Source: Tricholomella constricta
Lineage: Eukaryota; Basidiomycota; Agaricomycetes; Agaricales; Lyophyllaceae
Reading direction: 5' to 3'
Assembly: GCA_013368375.1 (NCBI GenBank)
Contig: JAACJP010000027.1
Location: 310,001-374,000 of the forward strand
Length of the DNA stretch: 64,000 nt
The position numbers and the translations under genes were made by a program. Within the stretch, counting starts at the first letter, position 1; each line of letters starts with the position of its first letter. The notes under the pieces were generated by a model. It was not told where the DNA came from and did no database searches. It saw only the letters and a list, made by a program, of their open reading frames with translations. Below, one piece after another: positions 23,084-33,344 of this stretch.

Positions 23084-24179
23084 ATGCCTCGCATTGCTTG
23101 TTCTACGACAGGACATCGTCAAGCCCCCTACTCACAATTATTACCTCCCACCCATCACTTAGGACCCCTCGCCGACGCTGACCCAGCACTCCGTGGCCTG
23201 CATAAAGCTGCTGCCAACAAAGTCAATGAGGAGCGGATCACGAAAGCCATCGAAACCCTCGCGGCGCCGTACAACAAGCAGCGCCGAGTCCATGGTTGGG
23301 TCTACCGAACGCCACAAGTGTGCACGGGAAAATCAGCCTCGGCGAAGGGAGACGTCTTGGGGCACTCAAACATCGGGCGGTGGTTCCAGATGGTGGTAAG
23401 TGGCATTTTCTAGTGCGTCTAACATTGCGCCTGATTCGATCGACATGTAGAAGAAGAAGAATGCGCCCTGGACGTTCACTTGGCTAACGCATACCTCGTT
23501 AGACGCGGAGATCCTCCATGATGCCACCGAGTTGACAGCATGGTTCAATATTCATGAGGAGCTCCAGCCCCGCCGCACAAATCGAGCGGTGCCCGTGGAG
23601 CCACTTTTGCTGTCATCTGTACCCAGTCGTGCTCCCACTCTGTGCGCCGCTAGTTCGAGTTTATCTCCACCAACCAGCCCTACGTATGGTGTCTTTCCCT
23701 CATCGTCCGCCACTATTGTTCCATCTTCCCCCGTCTTGTTCTCTCCGCCCACACGATCCAACAATACTGTCACTGGTCATGATCCGAATGATAGGGACTT
23801 TACTTGTGGCGTGCGACTCTTTATTTGGACATCGGTCAGTTCAATTGATCATCTCGTTAATTTGTTACTGAGCTGTCTACAGGATGCCCACAGCCACGTT
23901 GAAATAGCTGTCTTTCCTCGACGTGGCGATCGCAGCATCCATCTGCTGGACTTCAAGGTCGAGCTCGGAGTGTACGGGGTCGAGCTCGGTAATTCACTGG
24001 AACTCTACTCGAGGGGATGGCCCAAATGGCTCGAGCATCGTTGGGCGGAGCCCCTCGCAGTTGATTTCGCGGGGCAAGCTTTTTTTCTGAAATACGCTAC
24101 CGTAGTTTCCCCTCCCTGCTTCGATACAATATTCCATCTTTACAATACCATTCGCAAGGGCAAAGCACGGGCCCACTAA
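23084..24179 (+). CDS. Hypothetical protein, 330 aa, unrecognised
   Basis: Three exons, 23084..23395, 23451..23834 and 23883..24179, all GT-AG and phase 0, giving 330 aa. Features: a conserved-looking segment GRWFQMV joined to KKKNAPWTFTWLTHTS, a Ser/Pro-rich linker (about residues 160-205), then VEIAVFPRRGDRSIHLLDFK and a C-terminal domain rich in aromatic residues (GWPKWLEHRWAEPLAVDF). There are no membrane segments. The reading frame is open upstream to 22970, so an earlier start is possible. The next gene starts only 157 bp downstream on the same strand. No function is proposed. Confidence 0.65.
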
Positions 24180-24336
24180 TTACAAATTCTCCTTACTTAC
24201 AATATGCTCTTCACAAGGAAGGCTTATCCTTCTATTGTCTTTCTCCAACCTTAATTCGAGCGACGGCACAATTTGACCCTCGACGATAACTTTGCCTTGT
24301 CTCCCCCCCCCCCCACGGGACGGAACGAGCTACTCA

Positions 24337-26453
24337 ATGTACGGCTTTTATCTATATCCTCTCTTCATCCAGCAATTCAACTCCACTGGCCCTGACGGTC
24401 CAAATCTCGAATCACTCAAACATGTAAGCATTATTTCTCCGTCAGGCATTCCGTGTTTAATTTTGTTATTCAGAAACTGAAGAAATGGTTCGTCAACAAC
24501 ACGAAGACTAATGTTGAGGTGCCGGCACCCTCGACGTCCAGTAAAGTCCCACGTGCGACAAGCGCCGTCGACCTATTCGTGAAAACTAAGCAAGCTGATA
24601 TTCGAGACATGATCAACAAGGAGCGCACCGAAACTGGTCAATCTACCAAAGAAAGCAACCTTACTCTCCACCGGAAGTACAAGCACGAATTATTTAATGA
24701 ACTTGACGACAAGACCCGTGCTGAATTTGAAGAGGAAGCAGCAATCTTGAAGGAGAATTTGAAACGCCCCCCGAGCGCTGAGCATACATTTGCGTGAGTA
24801 CGGGTATCCTGACATTTGCCTTGAAGCACGGCTCATCCATCATCTATACAGTCAACAGAATTCTTTATTGCCAACGGCCACGGAGGCACTGCGTGGCATG
24901 TGCGGCTGGAACTGGGGAGGGCATGGTGATGTCATGTTCTTCCTGCAAGGCGCCTATCGCAACAAGGCGGGTGACCTCAAGACCTTCAAGTACGTTAACT
25001 ACTGGCCATCTTCCCTCACATTCTGATGTCTTGATAGCGGCACCGTATCCAACAATGCTCAATCGGCGACTTTCGCTGATCAATGTGCCAATTTCAAAGA
25101 CTTCCGCAACGAGTTTCGACGGTTCGCAGAGGGCGCATTGCCAGGTATTTCTTTTCCTGCCGTCGTTGTTGTGCGCCGGGACTGATGGACCCTTTCTGAC
25201 AGTCAAGTGTCCCGAACTGATCCCCCTCACAGAGTCAACAATGAAGCAAGTCGAGCTCTCTATTATCTTGAACGAGGATGGATACCCCATCCTGCCGTCC
25301 TTAGACCCCGAGAGTATTCCCGTCGCCAGCTGCCGCCACCTACTGACGGAATACATCGAAATGGCCTGGAGTAAGTCGACGATCAATAGAATTGAATCAC
25401 TGTGGCTGACGGGCTTGGTTTGTTGTAGAGGTCTCAAACTCGGCAGAAGTACCTTGGGACGTCCTCGGTACTTCGACACGAGGTTCCATTGGAATGACCC
25501 ATTGCAACACACTTGCCGACTTCCCAAGCCTCGATCCCAAGGCTATGAAGGCAACGGACGCTCTCCGCTTGTACACAGCAATTTTCGATGCCCAGAACCG
25601 ATCCCACAACATTTTACAGTTCTCAAAGCCGATGTCGCTGTCAGATGGCGACATCGACGACTTTCAAAATGACGACGACAATCATAACGATGACGACAAT
25701 CACGGTGACAGCGACAATGAGACTATCGATGGCCTAGATACATTGTCCTTCCAAGAACCCGCTCCCGCTCCCGCTCCCATTACACAGTCCTCTCCCCCTG
25801 TCGCCAATTTCTCACCACCGATTCTTCGTGACAACGCCTCTGACTCGGTGTCAACTCCCTCGAACACAGGTGACGGCGGAAGCGAGAACATGACTACTAC
25901 TACGTCTGCCCACGCCCTCGCCCCCACAATCATAAATGGCGGCGGAGACACCTCTACCACTGTGAGCAAGCTACAAGAAGACACCGGGGCCCCCACTTCT
26001 ACGCCCGAGGCCGATTCCAGCGCCGAAACTTTGAAGTCTTCCGATAACCCTGGAAGCGCCTTGGGGTCGGAGCGTGGAGGAAGACGTGGGCGCGGTGGAA
26101 AACGCGGTGGTAGGCGTGGTGGTAGGCGTGGTGGGAAGGGTGTCGCCGCTGCTTTGAGGGGCCCGGTGGCCATAGTGAACACTAACTCTGCGCCAGCTTT
26201 CCAGCCCCCGGCAGTCTACACACCAGCTGCTGTCAAATCTCTACCCACAGCCGTCACCGCCGCACCCTTGACGGGTACTCCAACATTGCCCACTCCTGCA
26301 TCAACTGCCGCTCAGCTGGAAGAAGAGCCTCGCCGCAGCAGCAGGAAGCGCAAGGCCCCCTCTACTCGTGATGTCTCGGACACGCCCATCGCGAAACAGG
26401 CTCCGGCTAAGCGTCGCAACTTATCGGAGAGATGGCACTATGCGCCGGCTTGA
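24337..26453 (+). CDS. Hypothetical protein with HMG-box-like segment and Arg/Gly-rich tail, 585 aa
   Basis: Six exons, 24337..24423, 24474..24793, 24852..24989, 25038..25144, 25203..25370 and 25429..26453, 585 aa, phases all consistent. Residues about 50-130 (ATSAVDLFVKTKQADIRDMI ... FNELDDKTRAEFEEEAA) have the spacing of an HMG-box-like DNA-binding fold, although key aromatics are not all present. Residues about 140-180 contain MCGWNWGGHGDVMFFLQGAY. The C-terminal 240 residues are disordered: an Asp/Asn-rich acidic run, Pro/Thr stretches, an RGG-like block (GGRRGRGGKRGGRRGG), and a basic RRSSRKRKAP motif that could be a nuclear signal. A nuclear, nucleic-acid-associated role is inferred. 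It may share an accessory unit with the two preceding unknown genes. Confidence 0.75.
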
Positions 26454-26536
26454 AAAGATGTAAGTAAAATTTTGTTCAGATGATATCTTCGATGGTTAAC
26501 TAACTTCACAGATTGGCTCATTTATTAGGCTTGGCT

Positions 26537-26720
26537 AGACTGTGCTTACTTCGTAGCCTTCTGTTCATAGGCTAGATTGACTTATGAACTCGCAATTAAG
26601 TTTGACTGTGCTTACTCGTAGCCTTCTGTTCATAGGCTAGATCGACTTATGGTTTGTAGGCTTGACTGTGCTTACTCGTAGCCTTCTGTTCATAGGCTAG
26701 ATTGACTTACGGACTTGCGA
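26537..26720. repeat. Tandem repeat, about 63-bp unit, three copies
   Basis: GACTGTGCTTACT(T)CGTAGCC followed by TTCTGTTCATAGGCTAGAT recurs near 26537, 26602 and 26662. It lies just outside the left end of the long-TIR element. Confidence 0.88.
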
Positions 26721-26751
26721 TTTGTATCACTAAATTTACTTTACACTTCAT

Positions 26752-27228
26752 TACGGTTGCCTGGGAGTCCAAGGTCTATTTTCAAATCCCGCTCGAATAA
26801 TTTTATGTCACCTCAAAGTATCTGAAGCTTCTACAATCCATTACCGTGTAATATATGTACATATCTGGTCTTTGAAATGCTGGCAAATGATGGGTAGGTG
26901 CCTACAGATCGCTTTTGTATTTCTTCTCATGATTTAGGGTATTTTGGGAATCAATATGATCTTAACAAGATGTGAAAAAAGTGTGCAAGAGGCAGCATGT
27001 AAATTACTCTCCTCCTTCTCTCTTGATGTTAGAGGGGCTAACCACATATACCTCACCTTCCTAGAGAGTGCCGCCCTCCAGCGACCTCGATGCGAGGTTT
27101 TGTTGCCAGCGAAGCAGGCCGTTTCCGGTTTTCATACTCCGCTCATGTGCCGGTCCAAGCCGTCGATACATATATCATCTCATTCTTATCTGTCGCTTGT
27201 TTTATTTTGTGATAGAAATTAGAGCAAT
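26752..27228. repeat. Left inverted arm of the foldback-like element
   Basis: Pairs by eye with the reverse complement of 33345..33824. Strongest blocks are the outer end, TATCTGGTCTTTGAAATGCTGG, GAGAGTGCCGCCCT and TACTCCGCTCA. Similarity fades in the innermost 80 bp. Confidence 0.8.
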
Positions 27229-27422
27229 TAGATGTCCTCTGAAAGGAGGCACGGGATGAGAGAGGGACACGTTTTGGGCTGTGACACGCACATGACTTGC
27301 GTTCCTTGATTTCGGACTACTACCTTCTCGCTCAACAACGCGTCCGTATCCTTCAATCAAGTCCGCCTTTATAGCTGTACGTATAGAACGCGTGAATTTG
27401 CTAAAAGATTGTAGTTTTCGCG
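27229..27422 (+). repeat. A1 split direct repeat, element 1
   Basis: The same 194 bp recurs at 32901..33094 (offset 5672). It begins TAGATGTCCTCTGAAAGGAG. Confidence 0.95.
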
Positions 27423-27508
27423 TTTTTCTCCTCCCGCGTTGTTGGCATTCCGAGCTTTTCTCTCTTGTTCGTTTTCTTCTTTTCTTCTGCATATATCCTC
27501 AACTCCAC

Positions 27509-29695
27509 ATGGCGTTTCGTCGTCGTGTAACTCGCGCTACCTCTCGCTCCGTTCCCGCTACTCCCAGCCCTTCTTCTCGGCGGGATTCCTCCCCCTTGTC
27601 ACCTACTCCGCACGTCTCCAGTCCTCCTGGGGGGTCCCAGGATCGTTACTCTTCTCGCTCTGCTACCCCATCCGATATTACCCCTTCCGATCCCGCCCCC
27701 GATCCTGCCCCAAGGTCTCAACCTGTTCCCCCAGCTTCTCTGCCTTTGCCTGCCTCGGTCGATACCATTCTCCCTTCATCAAACCTTAATTCCAACGCTC
27801 GTTTTCTCGCAACCAATCACGTATCTCCTCCGGCTCCGGTCCCTTCGCTCTCTTCCGCTACTCCGGCGCCTGCGCGCCCTCTCCCATCCTTTTCCGATGC
27901 CGATATTCTTGCTGCGCAGCGGCGTGTCACTCAAGTCCTTAGGCAGGATGATCCCCAGACCGCTCTTGCGTCGGCGCCGTCATCTCCGGTTACACCTGTC
28001 CCTCGCAGAGATAAAGGGAAGGGTCACGCCCTTCCGTCCGATTTCGACCTCGACGCCGCGGATCGTTTCATCCAGCAGGCTCGGCCGGTTGCTCCGCCTT
28101 CTCGTGTAGTCGCCGGTCCTTCCCGTTCTGTTCGTTCCCCGCCTGTCCCTCCTCCTCAAGGTCGTTTCTTCACAGAGTCCGAATTGGAGCGCATGTTTGC
28201 CGAGTACGGGGAGTCTATTCGACTTTCCCTTTTAGGTAGTGTCCCCGTTCCTGAGCAAGCCCCTCCTCGCACATCCGTGCCTTCCCGTAGCGAGCATTCC
28301 GCTCTGCCTCGTTCCGCTTCTGGCCGTGACCATGCCGCTCCTCGCACGTCCGTGCCTTCCGAGCATTCCGCTCTACCTCGTTCCGCCCTTTCCTCTGGCA
28401 CTCTCGGTGCGCTTCCTTTCGCACTTATTTCCTTTTCCTTTCCTCATTTGCCTTTTCAGGCCCCTCCCGCAGTTCCATGCGCCCCTCCTCTGCTGTTCCG
28501 AGTAGCGCCGCCGTTTCTTCCGGTATGGCTTTCCATTTCTTCCTCGTTCGCTTCCTCACGCGTAGTTCCAGCGCAACCTCCTTCCCCGGTTACTCCTACC
28601 GGTCGTCGCTCCACTGTTTCCGGCGCTCCTCCGCACGTTCCCGCCCCCCCGGTTCGGCGTCATTCCGTCCACTTTGCCGGTGTTCCTCAGCTGTCCCCGG
28701 AGCTTTCCCCTCAATCCGAGGGTATGGATATTTCCCCGAGCCAGTACGGCTCCATGCATCTCAACCACTACGATGTCGTAACTCCCGATCGGGTGGCGCG
28801 TATTCTCCGCCAGGGTTGGCGTGACTATATCCCTTTGGATTGCCTTACCAACGAGGCCTGTCGCCTCGCGGCCCTTACTCCATTACGTCTTGACGATACA
28901 GCGCTCGCCCTTAACGATGGCAAGATTCAGTTCCGGTCTACTCCGCTCGACTGTTCTAAGGAGAATCGGATTTCCTACTCCGAGTATCAGCAGGCGGCGC
29001 GTAATTTTATCGCCGCTCTTCGCCTCCATTTTCACGCTCGGGGCGATGTCGCCCCTGGCGGCCCTCTTGCTCTTGCCATCGCTTCTGCGTACGACTCCCA
29101 TTTCCAGGGCATTCTTATTCGCCCCGACGTGGAGCGTAATTGGCCCGTGTATTGCGAATACTGTATGATGATTCGGCGCATGTGGCAGGCCCGTCGTATT
29201 TCCCGCCAACCTCTCTTTCGCATTCAAGACTTCCAGCTTTCCGTCTACTCTGGTATCGTTGAGGAGCGTCGCGATCAACGCATCGCTGAATTGTCCGCGC
29301 TTCCTGCGCTAGCTGCCTCTGCCGGCGGTGGAAAACCTTTTCGCGATCGATCCTCTACCTCCTCCACCTCGTCGGCGGACCGTGCCGGCTCCTCGCGCTC
29401 CGAGGGCTCCTCCGGTCGCCTGCATGGTCGGGCCCCCTACAAGGGTTCTGATCGTGCTCAACGCACCTACCGCTGTATGTACTGCGGCTCCACTGAGCAC
29501 AAGTTCCTGCGTTGCCCCGGCCCTGGTCGACTCCTCGTTAAAGGTTCCGACGGGCGTTGGAAAACGGCGGCGGGAGATCGAGTCTGTTACGGATTCAACG
29601 GCCCTTCGGGCTGTTCGGTCAAGAATTGCGAGTACGTCCACACTTGTTCCCTCTGCGGCACCGGCATCCACGGCGCCCAGCATTGCTCTGCGTGA
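27509..29695 (+). CDS. Gag-like protein, element 1
   Basis: 728 aa, the structural protein of the retrotransposon. The first about 410 residues are Ser/Pro-rich and low complexity. A conserved region follows (LRQGWRDYIPLDCLTNEACR), shared with element 2. The C-terminus has a CCHC zinc knuckle (CMYCGSTEHKFLRC) and a second Cys/His cluster (HTCSLCGTGIHGAQHC). The start is the ATG at 27509 (MAFRRRVTRATSR), matching the element 2 start MALRRSTRATSAR. The stop TGA at 29693 overlaps the open RT frame, which is +1 relative to gag. Confidence 0.88.
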   Translation: MAFRRRVTRATSRSVPATPSPSSRRDSSPLSPTPHVSSPPGGSQDRYSSRSATPSDITPSDPAPDPAPRSQPVPPASLPLPASVDTILPSSNLNSNARFLATNHVSPPAPVPSLSSATPAPARPLPSFSDADILAAQRRVTQVLRQDDPQTALASAPSSPVTPVPRRDKGKGHALPSDFDLDAADRFIQQARPVAPPSRVVAGPSRSVRSPPVPPPQGRFFTESELERMFAEYGESIRLSLLGSVPVPEQAPPRTSVPSRSEHSALPRSASGRDHAAPRTSVPSEHSALPRSALSSGTLGALPFALISFSFPHLPFQAPPAVPCAPPLLFRVAPPFLPVWLSISSSFASSRVVPAQPPSPVTPTGRRSTVSGAPPHVPAPPVRRHSVHFAGVPQLSPELSPQSEGMDISPSQYGSMHLNHYDVVTPDRVARILRQGWRDYIPLDCLTNEACRLAALTPLRLDDTALALNDGKIQFRSTPLDCSKENRISYSEYQQAARNFIAALRLHFHARGDVAPGGPLALAIASAYDSHFQGILIRPDVERNWPVYCEYCMMIRRMWQARRISRQPLFRIQDFQLSVYSGIVEERRDQRIAELSALPALAASAGGGKPFRDRSSTSSTSSADRAGSSRSEGSSGRLHGRAPYKGSDRAQRTYRCMYCGSTEHKFLRCPGPGRLLVKGSDGRWKTAAGDRVCYGFNGPSGCSVKNCEYVHTCSLCGTGIHGAQHCSA

Positions 29696-31355
29696 CTTCT
29701 TCCTGCCCGTTACTACCCCTCTCAAGCACTGGCGCTGGTCCGCGTTGCTTCGTGAGGTCGATGGTTTGGACCGCTTCGCTTCTGTTCCCTCCGGTCTCGA
29801 GTTCGGGTTCAGCCTGGGGCTGGACGATTTTTCCTTAGATCATACCTTTTCTCTGCCCAATCACTATAAGGATCCAGTTCATCATCGTTTTGTTCTCGAG
29901 AAATATAACGAAGAGATTCGTCTTGGTCGCGTGTCGCCTGGTTTCTCGCCTTCTCAGATGACCGAGCTTTTTGGCCATTTTCGCACCGCACCTCTTAATG
30001 TCATTGAAAGTTCTTCCGGCAAGCTTCGGGTTACGGTTGATCATTCCTATCCACGCGACAACCCAGACATTCCGTCCATCAATTCTCGTATTGATTCCAA
30101 GCGTTTCCAGTGCGCTTGGGGCACCTTCTCTGCTTGTTACTTGCTCGTTGCCGACGCCCCTCCCGGCACCGAGGCATCGGTCTTTGACGTCGATGCCGCG
30201 TTTCGCAACATTCCTACTCTCCCTCGTGACCGGCCGTTTACTGCCATTCGCATTGGGGATCTCGTTCATCTCGATGGACGGCTTAATTTTGGCATCTGCC
30301 CCGCCCCTGGCATTTTCGGTCTCGTCGCCGATGCCCTGGTGTGGATATACCTACATAAAGGTATTGACGCCCTGATCAAATGGGTTGATGATTTTATTTT
30401 CTTCCGCTACCGTCGTGGCTTTCTTTCCGACAATTCTCCTCTTTTCGGCTACGACGAGGCTCTCATCTGGGATATCGCGGCGGACTTGGGCTGGCCTTGG
30501 GCTCCTGAAAAGTTCGTTCCCTTCGCGACTTCTTTTACATACATCGGTTTTCTTTGGTCTCTCGCCGACAAAACGGTGTGTCTTCCTACGGTTAAGCGCA
30601 CTAAGTATCTGGCAAAGCTTTCCTCCTGGAATCTCGGCTCTCCAATCTCGCTTCGCGATGTCGAATCCGTCATCGGTACTCTTAATCATGTCACCCTCGT
30701 CGTTCCTCACGGTCGCTCCCATCTTCCGGCTCTTTACCGTTTCCGCGCTTCCTTTTCGGTGTCCTCTCCATCCTGGATCTGTCATCGCGTCACCCCTGCA
30801 GTTTACGACGAAATCATTTGGTGGTGTTCCGTCCTTGCCGCGGATTGGTGCGGCATCCACATCGTGCGTCCGCCTTCGCCTCTGTCTACGGCTGTCTTCG
30901 TCGACGCCAGTACTTCGTGGGGGATTGGCTTCTGTCTGGACGGAAAGTGGCTGGCCTGGCAGCTACGACCGGGATGGAAGGCCGATGGCCGCGATATCGG
31001 TTGGGCTGAGATGGTTGCGGTGGATTTGGCATTGCGCGCCATTATTTCTTCTGGTCTTTCCGATTGTCACCTTATCCTCCGATCTGATAACTCCGGAGTC
31101 CTCGGTGCTCTCGCTGCGGGGCGTTCGCGTAATTCGGAACAGAATGCGATCCTTCGCCGCATTGTCGATAATTTTCAATTGCATCGCATCTGGTTGACTA
31201 CTCTTTGGGTATCTACGGTAGATAACATCGCCGACGCTCCTTCCCGTGGTATATTCCCTTCCCGCAAGAAACTTTTCCCTTTCCCGCCTGCCATTCCCTC
31301 TTATCTTCGGTCCTTCGTTAGTCCCTCCGTTTCCTATCAATCCTTGTCAGCGTAG
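29685..31355 (+). CDS. Reverse transcriptase-RNase H, element 1
   Basis: About 556 aa from the gag/RT overlap; the frame is open well upstream, so the left coordinate marks the conserved join (ALRDFFLPVTTPLKHWRW). RT motif A is VFDVDAAFRNIP (about residues 166-177), and the catalytic doublet is in KWVDDFIFF (about 232-240). RNase H carries FVDASTSWGIG (Asp about 407), AEMVAVDLAL (Glu about 442), LRSDNSGVLG (Asp about 468) and NIADAPSR (Asp about 516). There is no in-frame ATG near the join, so expression probably needs a +1 frameshift or re-initiation at the gag stop. The protein copies the element's RNA. Confidence 0.92.
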   Translation, partial: ALRDFFLPVTTPLKHWRWSALLREVDGLDRFASVPSGLEFGFSLGLDDFSLDHTFSLPNHYKDPVHHRFVLEKYNEEIRLGRVSPGFSPSQMTELFGHFRTAPLNVIESSSGKLRVTVDHSYPRDNPDIPSINSRIDSKRFQCAWGTFSACYLLVADAPPGTEASVFDVDAAFRNIPTLPRDRPFTAIRIGDLVHLDGRLNFGICPAPGIFGLVADALVWIYLHKGIDALIKWVDDFIFFRYRRGFLSDNSPLFGYDEALIWDIAADLGWPWAPEKFVPFATSFTYIGFLWSLADKTVCLPTVKRTKYLAKLSSWNLGSPISLRDVESVIGTLNHVTLVVPHGRSHLPALYRFRASFSVSSPSWICHRVTPAVYDEIIWWCSVLAADWCGIHIVRPPSPLSTAVFVDASTSWGIGFCLDGKWLAWQLRPGWKADGRDIGWAEMVAVDLALRAIISSGLSDCHLILRSDNSGVLGALAAGRSRNSEQNAILRRIVDNFQLHRIWLTTLWVSTVDNIADAPSRGIFPSRKKLFPFPPAIPSYLRSFVSPSVSYQSLSA

Positions 31356-31573
31356 GTTTCTTTCGGTAGCTTCTCCGTATTCCTCGTTCCTTCTTACTTC
31401 TTTCGGTTCTTCATCACGTGACATCCTTTCTTGTTCGCCTCGTTCGCCAGTTTCCTCGCTCTAGTTAGTAGCACAGCCTGCGGCTGACAATAACATTAGT
31501 GTTCACCTTTTGCCGGTCCCCGCTTGTCCCTTCCGTGCGCTTCTCCACTTGCGACTGGTTTTTCTTTTGTTCT

Positions 31574-32695
31574 ATGCCTACTCCTGGAACGAATGCGCTT
31601 ATTCTTGGTGCCGCGGCTGCGTGGTCCTCGAAATACTTTGCTACATCCGCCACGCTCACGGTGCCCGTTGCTTCAGATCTTTTGCCACTCGAGTTCTGTT
31701 TGCCACGCTCGGATGCTGCTAACGTTGCGTCTGCCTTGGCGAATGCTTGGATGCCGTCTACGAAGTCCCGTTATGCGCACGCTGTTTCTCAGTTTCTTGA
31801 TTTTTGTTCTTCACGGGGCATTTCTGCGCCGGAGTGTTTGCCCGCTTCCGAGGATCTCCTCTGTTCCTTTGCGGCCTCTTTCGCAGGGACACTGTCCGGC
31901 GGTACAATTCGCAACAAGTGTTCCGCCCTTCGAAGTTGGCATATTCAAAATCAGGCACAGTGGCTTGGAGGTATACAGCTCAGTTATGTCCTTAAGGGTT
32001 CTGAAAATATGCGGCCCATCACTTCTCGGCTTCCCCCTCGGTGCGCAGTCACCAAGCCAATGTTGGATGCATTGACTTCCGATCTCAACGTCACCGACCC
32101 TTTCGATGCGTGCGTTCTCTTCGTCGCGACTGCTTGTTTCTGGGGTCAGATACGCCTAGGGGAACTCCTTCCTGTTTCGGAGGCGCGTTTTACGGCTGGC
32201 TCCTTGCCGACTTGGTCGGATTTTCGCGTTCCTAACCGCAATGGTTCTCGGGTACTTCATTTGCCACGGACTAAGTGCGGCGGAGCTCTAGGTGAGGACG
32301 TGATGCTCACGCGACAACAAGAGTGCGATCCAATTGCTGCTGTTCGTCTTCATCGAGCTCTGAGCGGCGGGAATCCTTCCTCGCCTTTGGCCGCGTATGT
32401 TTCTGCCGGCGGTACTCAGCGCTTAATGACCAAGCATGGTTTCCTACGGCGCTGTCGGACGATTTTAAGCGCTAGAGGCTTTCCCCCAATCTCTGGTCAC
32501 TGTTTTAGGATAGGTGGTACTACCCATCTGCTGCTTTCCGGCGTCCCTCCCGATATCGTTCGCATAATGGGCAGATGGTCATCCGATTCCTTCTTACGTT
32601 ATTGGCAATCTCTCGACGTTATCGCTCCCATGTATGCTGAATTACTGGTTCCCCTGCTGGACAATGATGGATGTCGGAAACGCCCTTCAGCTTGA
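31574..32695 (+). CDS. Tyrosine recombinase, element 1
   Basis: 373 aa from the ATG at 31574 (MPTPGTNALILG). This integrase-like enzyme joins the circular DNA intermediate to the genome. The catalytic set is present: first Arg in WGQIRLGELLP (R194), HxxR in SGHCFRIGG (H309, R312), Trp in GRWSSD (W335) and the nucleophile in FLRYW (Y343). The stop lies 54 bp before repeat B1. Confidence 0.93.
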   Translation: MPTPGTNALILGAAAAWSSKYFATSATLTVPVASDLLPLEFCLPRSDAANVASALANAWMPSTKSRYAHAVSQFLDFCSSRGISAPECLPASEDLLCSFAASFAGTLSGGTIRNKCSALRSWHIQNQAQWLGGIQLSYVLKGSENMRPITSRLPPRCAVTKPMLDALTSDLNVTDPFDACVLFVATACFWGQIRLGELLPVSEARFTAGSLPTWSDFRVPNRNGSRVLHLPRTKCGGALGEDVMLTRQQECDPIAAVRLHRALSGGNPSSPLAAYVSAGGTQRLMTKHGFLRRCRTILSARGFPPISGHCFRIGGTTHLLLSGVPPDIVRIMGRWSSDSFLRYWQSLDVIAPMYAELLVPLLDNDGCRKRPSA

Positions 32696-32748
32696 TACTC
32701 TATGGGTCATCTTCTCAGGTTCTGATGCGCCTCTGGGCTTATTCCTGT

Positions 32749-32899
32749 TTGGGTTATCAACATTTCCTGATCATTCAGACCCCCGATTTTCTGCCGAAGG
32801 GCTGAAATTCTCCCATCTGTAGCGATTGAGTAGTGCTAGAGAAAATCAAAATAATTTCTAAATGATTATTTCTTGTCATGGAGGATAACCTAGCACGAA
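32749..32899 (+). repeat. B1 split direct repeat, element 1
   Basis: Identical by eye to 33194..33344 (offset 445); starts TTGGGTTATCAAC and ends TAGCACGAA. Confidence 0.95.
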
Positions 32900-32900
32900 A

Positions 32901-33094
32901 TAGATGTCCTCTGAAAGGAGGCACGGGATGAGAGAGGGACACGTTTTGGGCTGTGACACGCACATGACTTGCGTTCCTTGATTTCGGACTACTACCTTCT
33001 CGCTCAACAACGCGTCCGTATCCTTCAATCAAGTCCGCCTTTATAGCTGTACGTATAGAACGCGTGAATTTGCTAAAAGATTGTAGTTTTCGCG
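32901..33094 (+). repeat. A2 split direct repeat, element 1
   Basis: Second copy of A1, abutting B1. A 99-bp T-rich linker separates it from B2. Confidence 0.95.
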
Positions 33095-33193
33095 CCCACC
33101 CACCTTTCCCTGTCTTCTTCTCATTTCCTTTTTTCGTTATTTAGTTCTTATTTTATCATTTTTCTAGCACCTTTTCTCTTTCGCTCTGTTTGA

Positions 33194-33344
33194 TTGGGTT
33201 ATCAACATTTCCTGATCATTCAGACCCCCGATTTTCTGCCGAAGGGCTGAAATTCTCCCATCTGTAGCGATTGAGTAGTGCTAGAGAAAATCAAAATAAT
33301 TTCTAAATGATTATTTCTTGTCATGGAGGATAACCTAGCACGAA
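33194..33344 (+). repeat. B2 split direct repeat, element 1
   Basis: Terminal copy of B; its last base marks the right end of the retrotransposon. Confidence 0.93.

Larger units (their letters stand above)
27229..33344 (+). mobile_element. Ngaro/PAT-type tyrosine-recombinase retrotransposon, element 1 (intact)
   Basis: This is a DIRS-order element with split direct repeats in the order A1 (27229..27422), ORFs, B1 (32749..32899), A2 (32901..33094), B2 (33194..33344). A1 and A2 (194 bp) look identical, as do B1 and B2 (151 bp), implying a recent insertion. It encodes gag, RT-RNase H and a tyrosine recombinase, all uninterrupted. Ngaro/PAT elements are thought to integrate through a circular intermediate by tyrosine recombination and so leave no target duplication, consistent with none being seen here. 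No methyltransferase or hydrolase ORF is present. Confidence 0.93.

Noticed and set aside
19179..24275. Inverted match GGGTCAAATTGT (19183) and its complement near 24260 as TIRs of a 5-kb element
   Set aside because: Only about 12 bp match, the left copy is coding sequence (QFDPA) of the 702-aa gene, and no target duplication is visible.
26944..27222. 92-codon frame in the left arm of the foldback-like element
   Set aside because: The frame is not preserved in the inverted partner arm, so it is chance.
28407..28565. Two candidate introns in gag of element 1 (28407..28459 and 28523..28565) whose combined removal keeps the frame
   Set aside because: The unspliced frame is already open through the region and the area is low complexity, so nothing forces splicing. 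Kept as a single-exon ORF.
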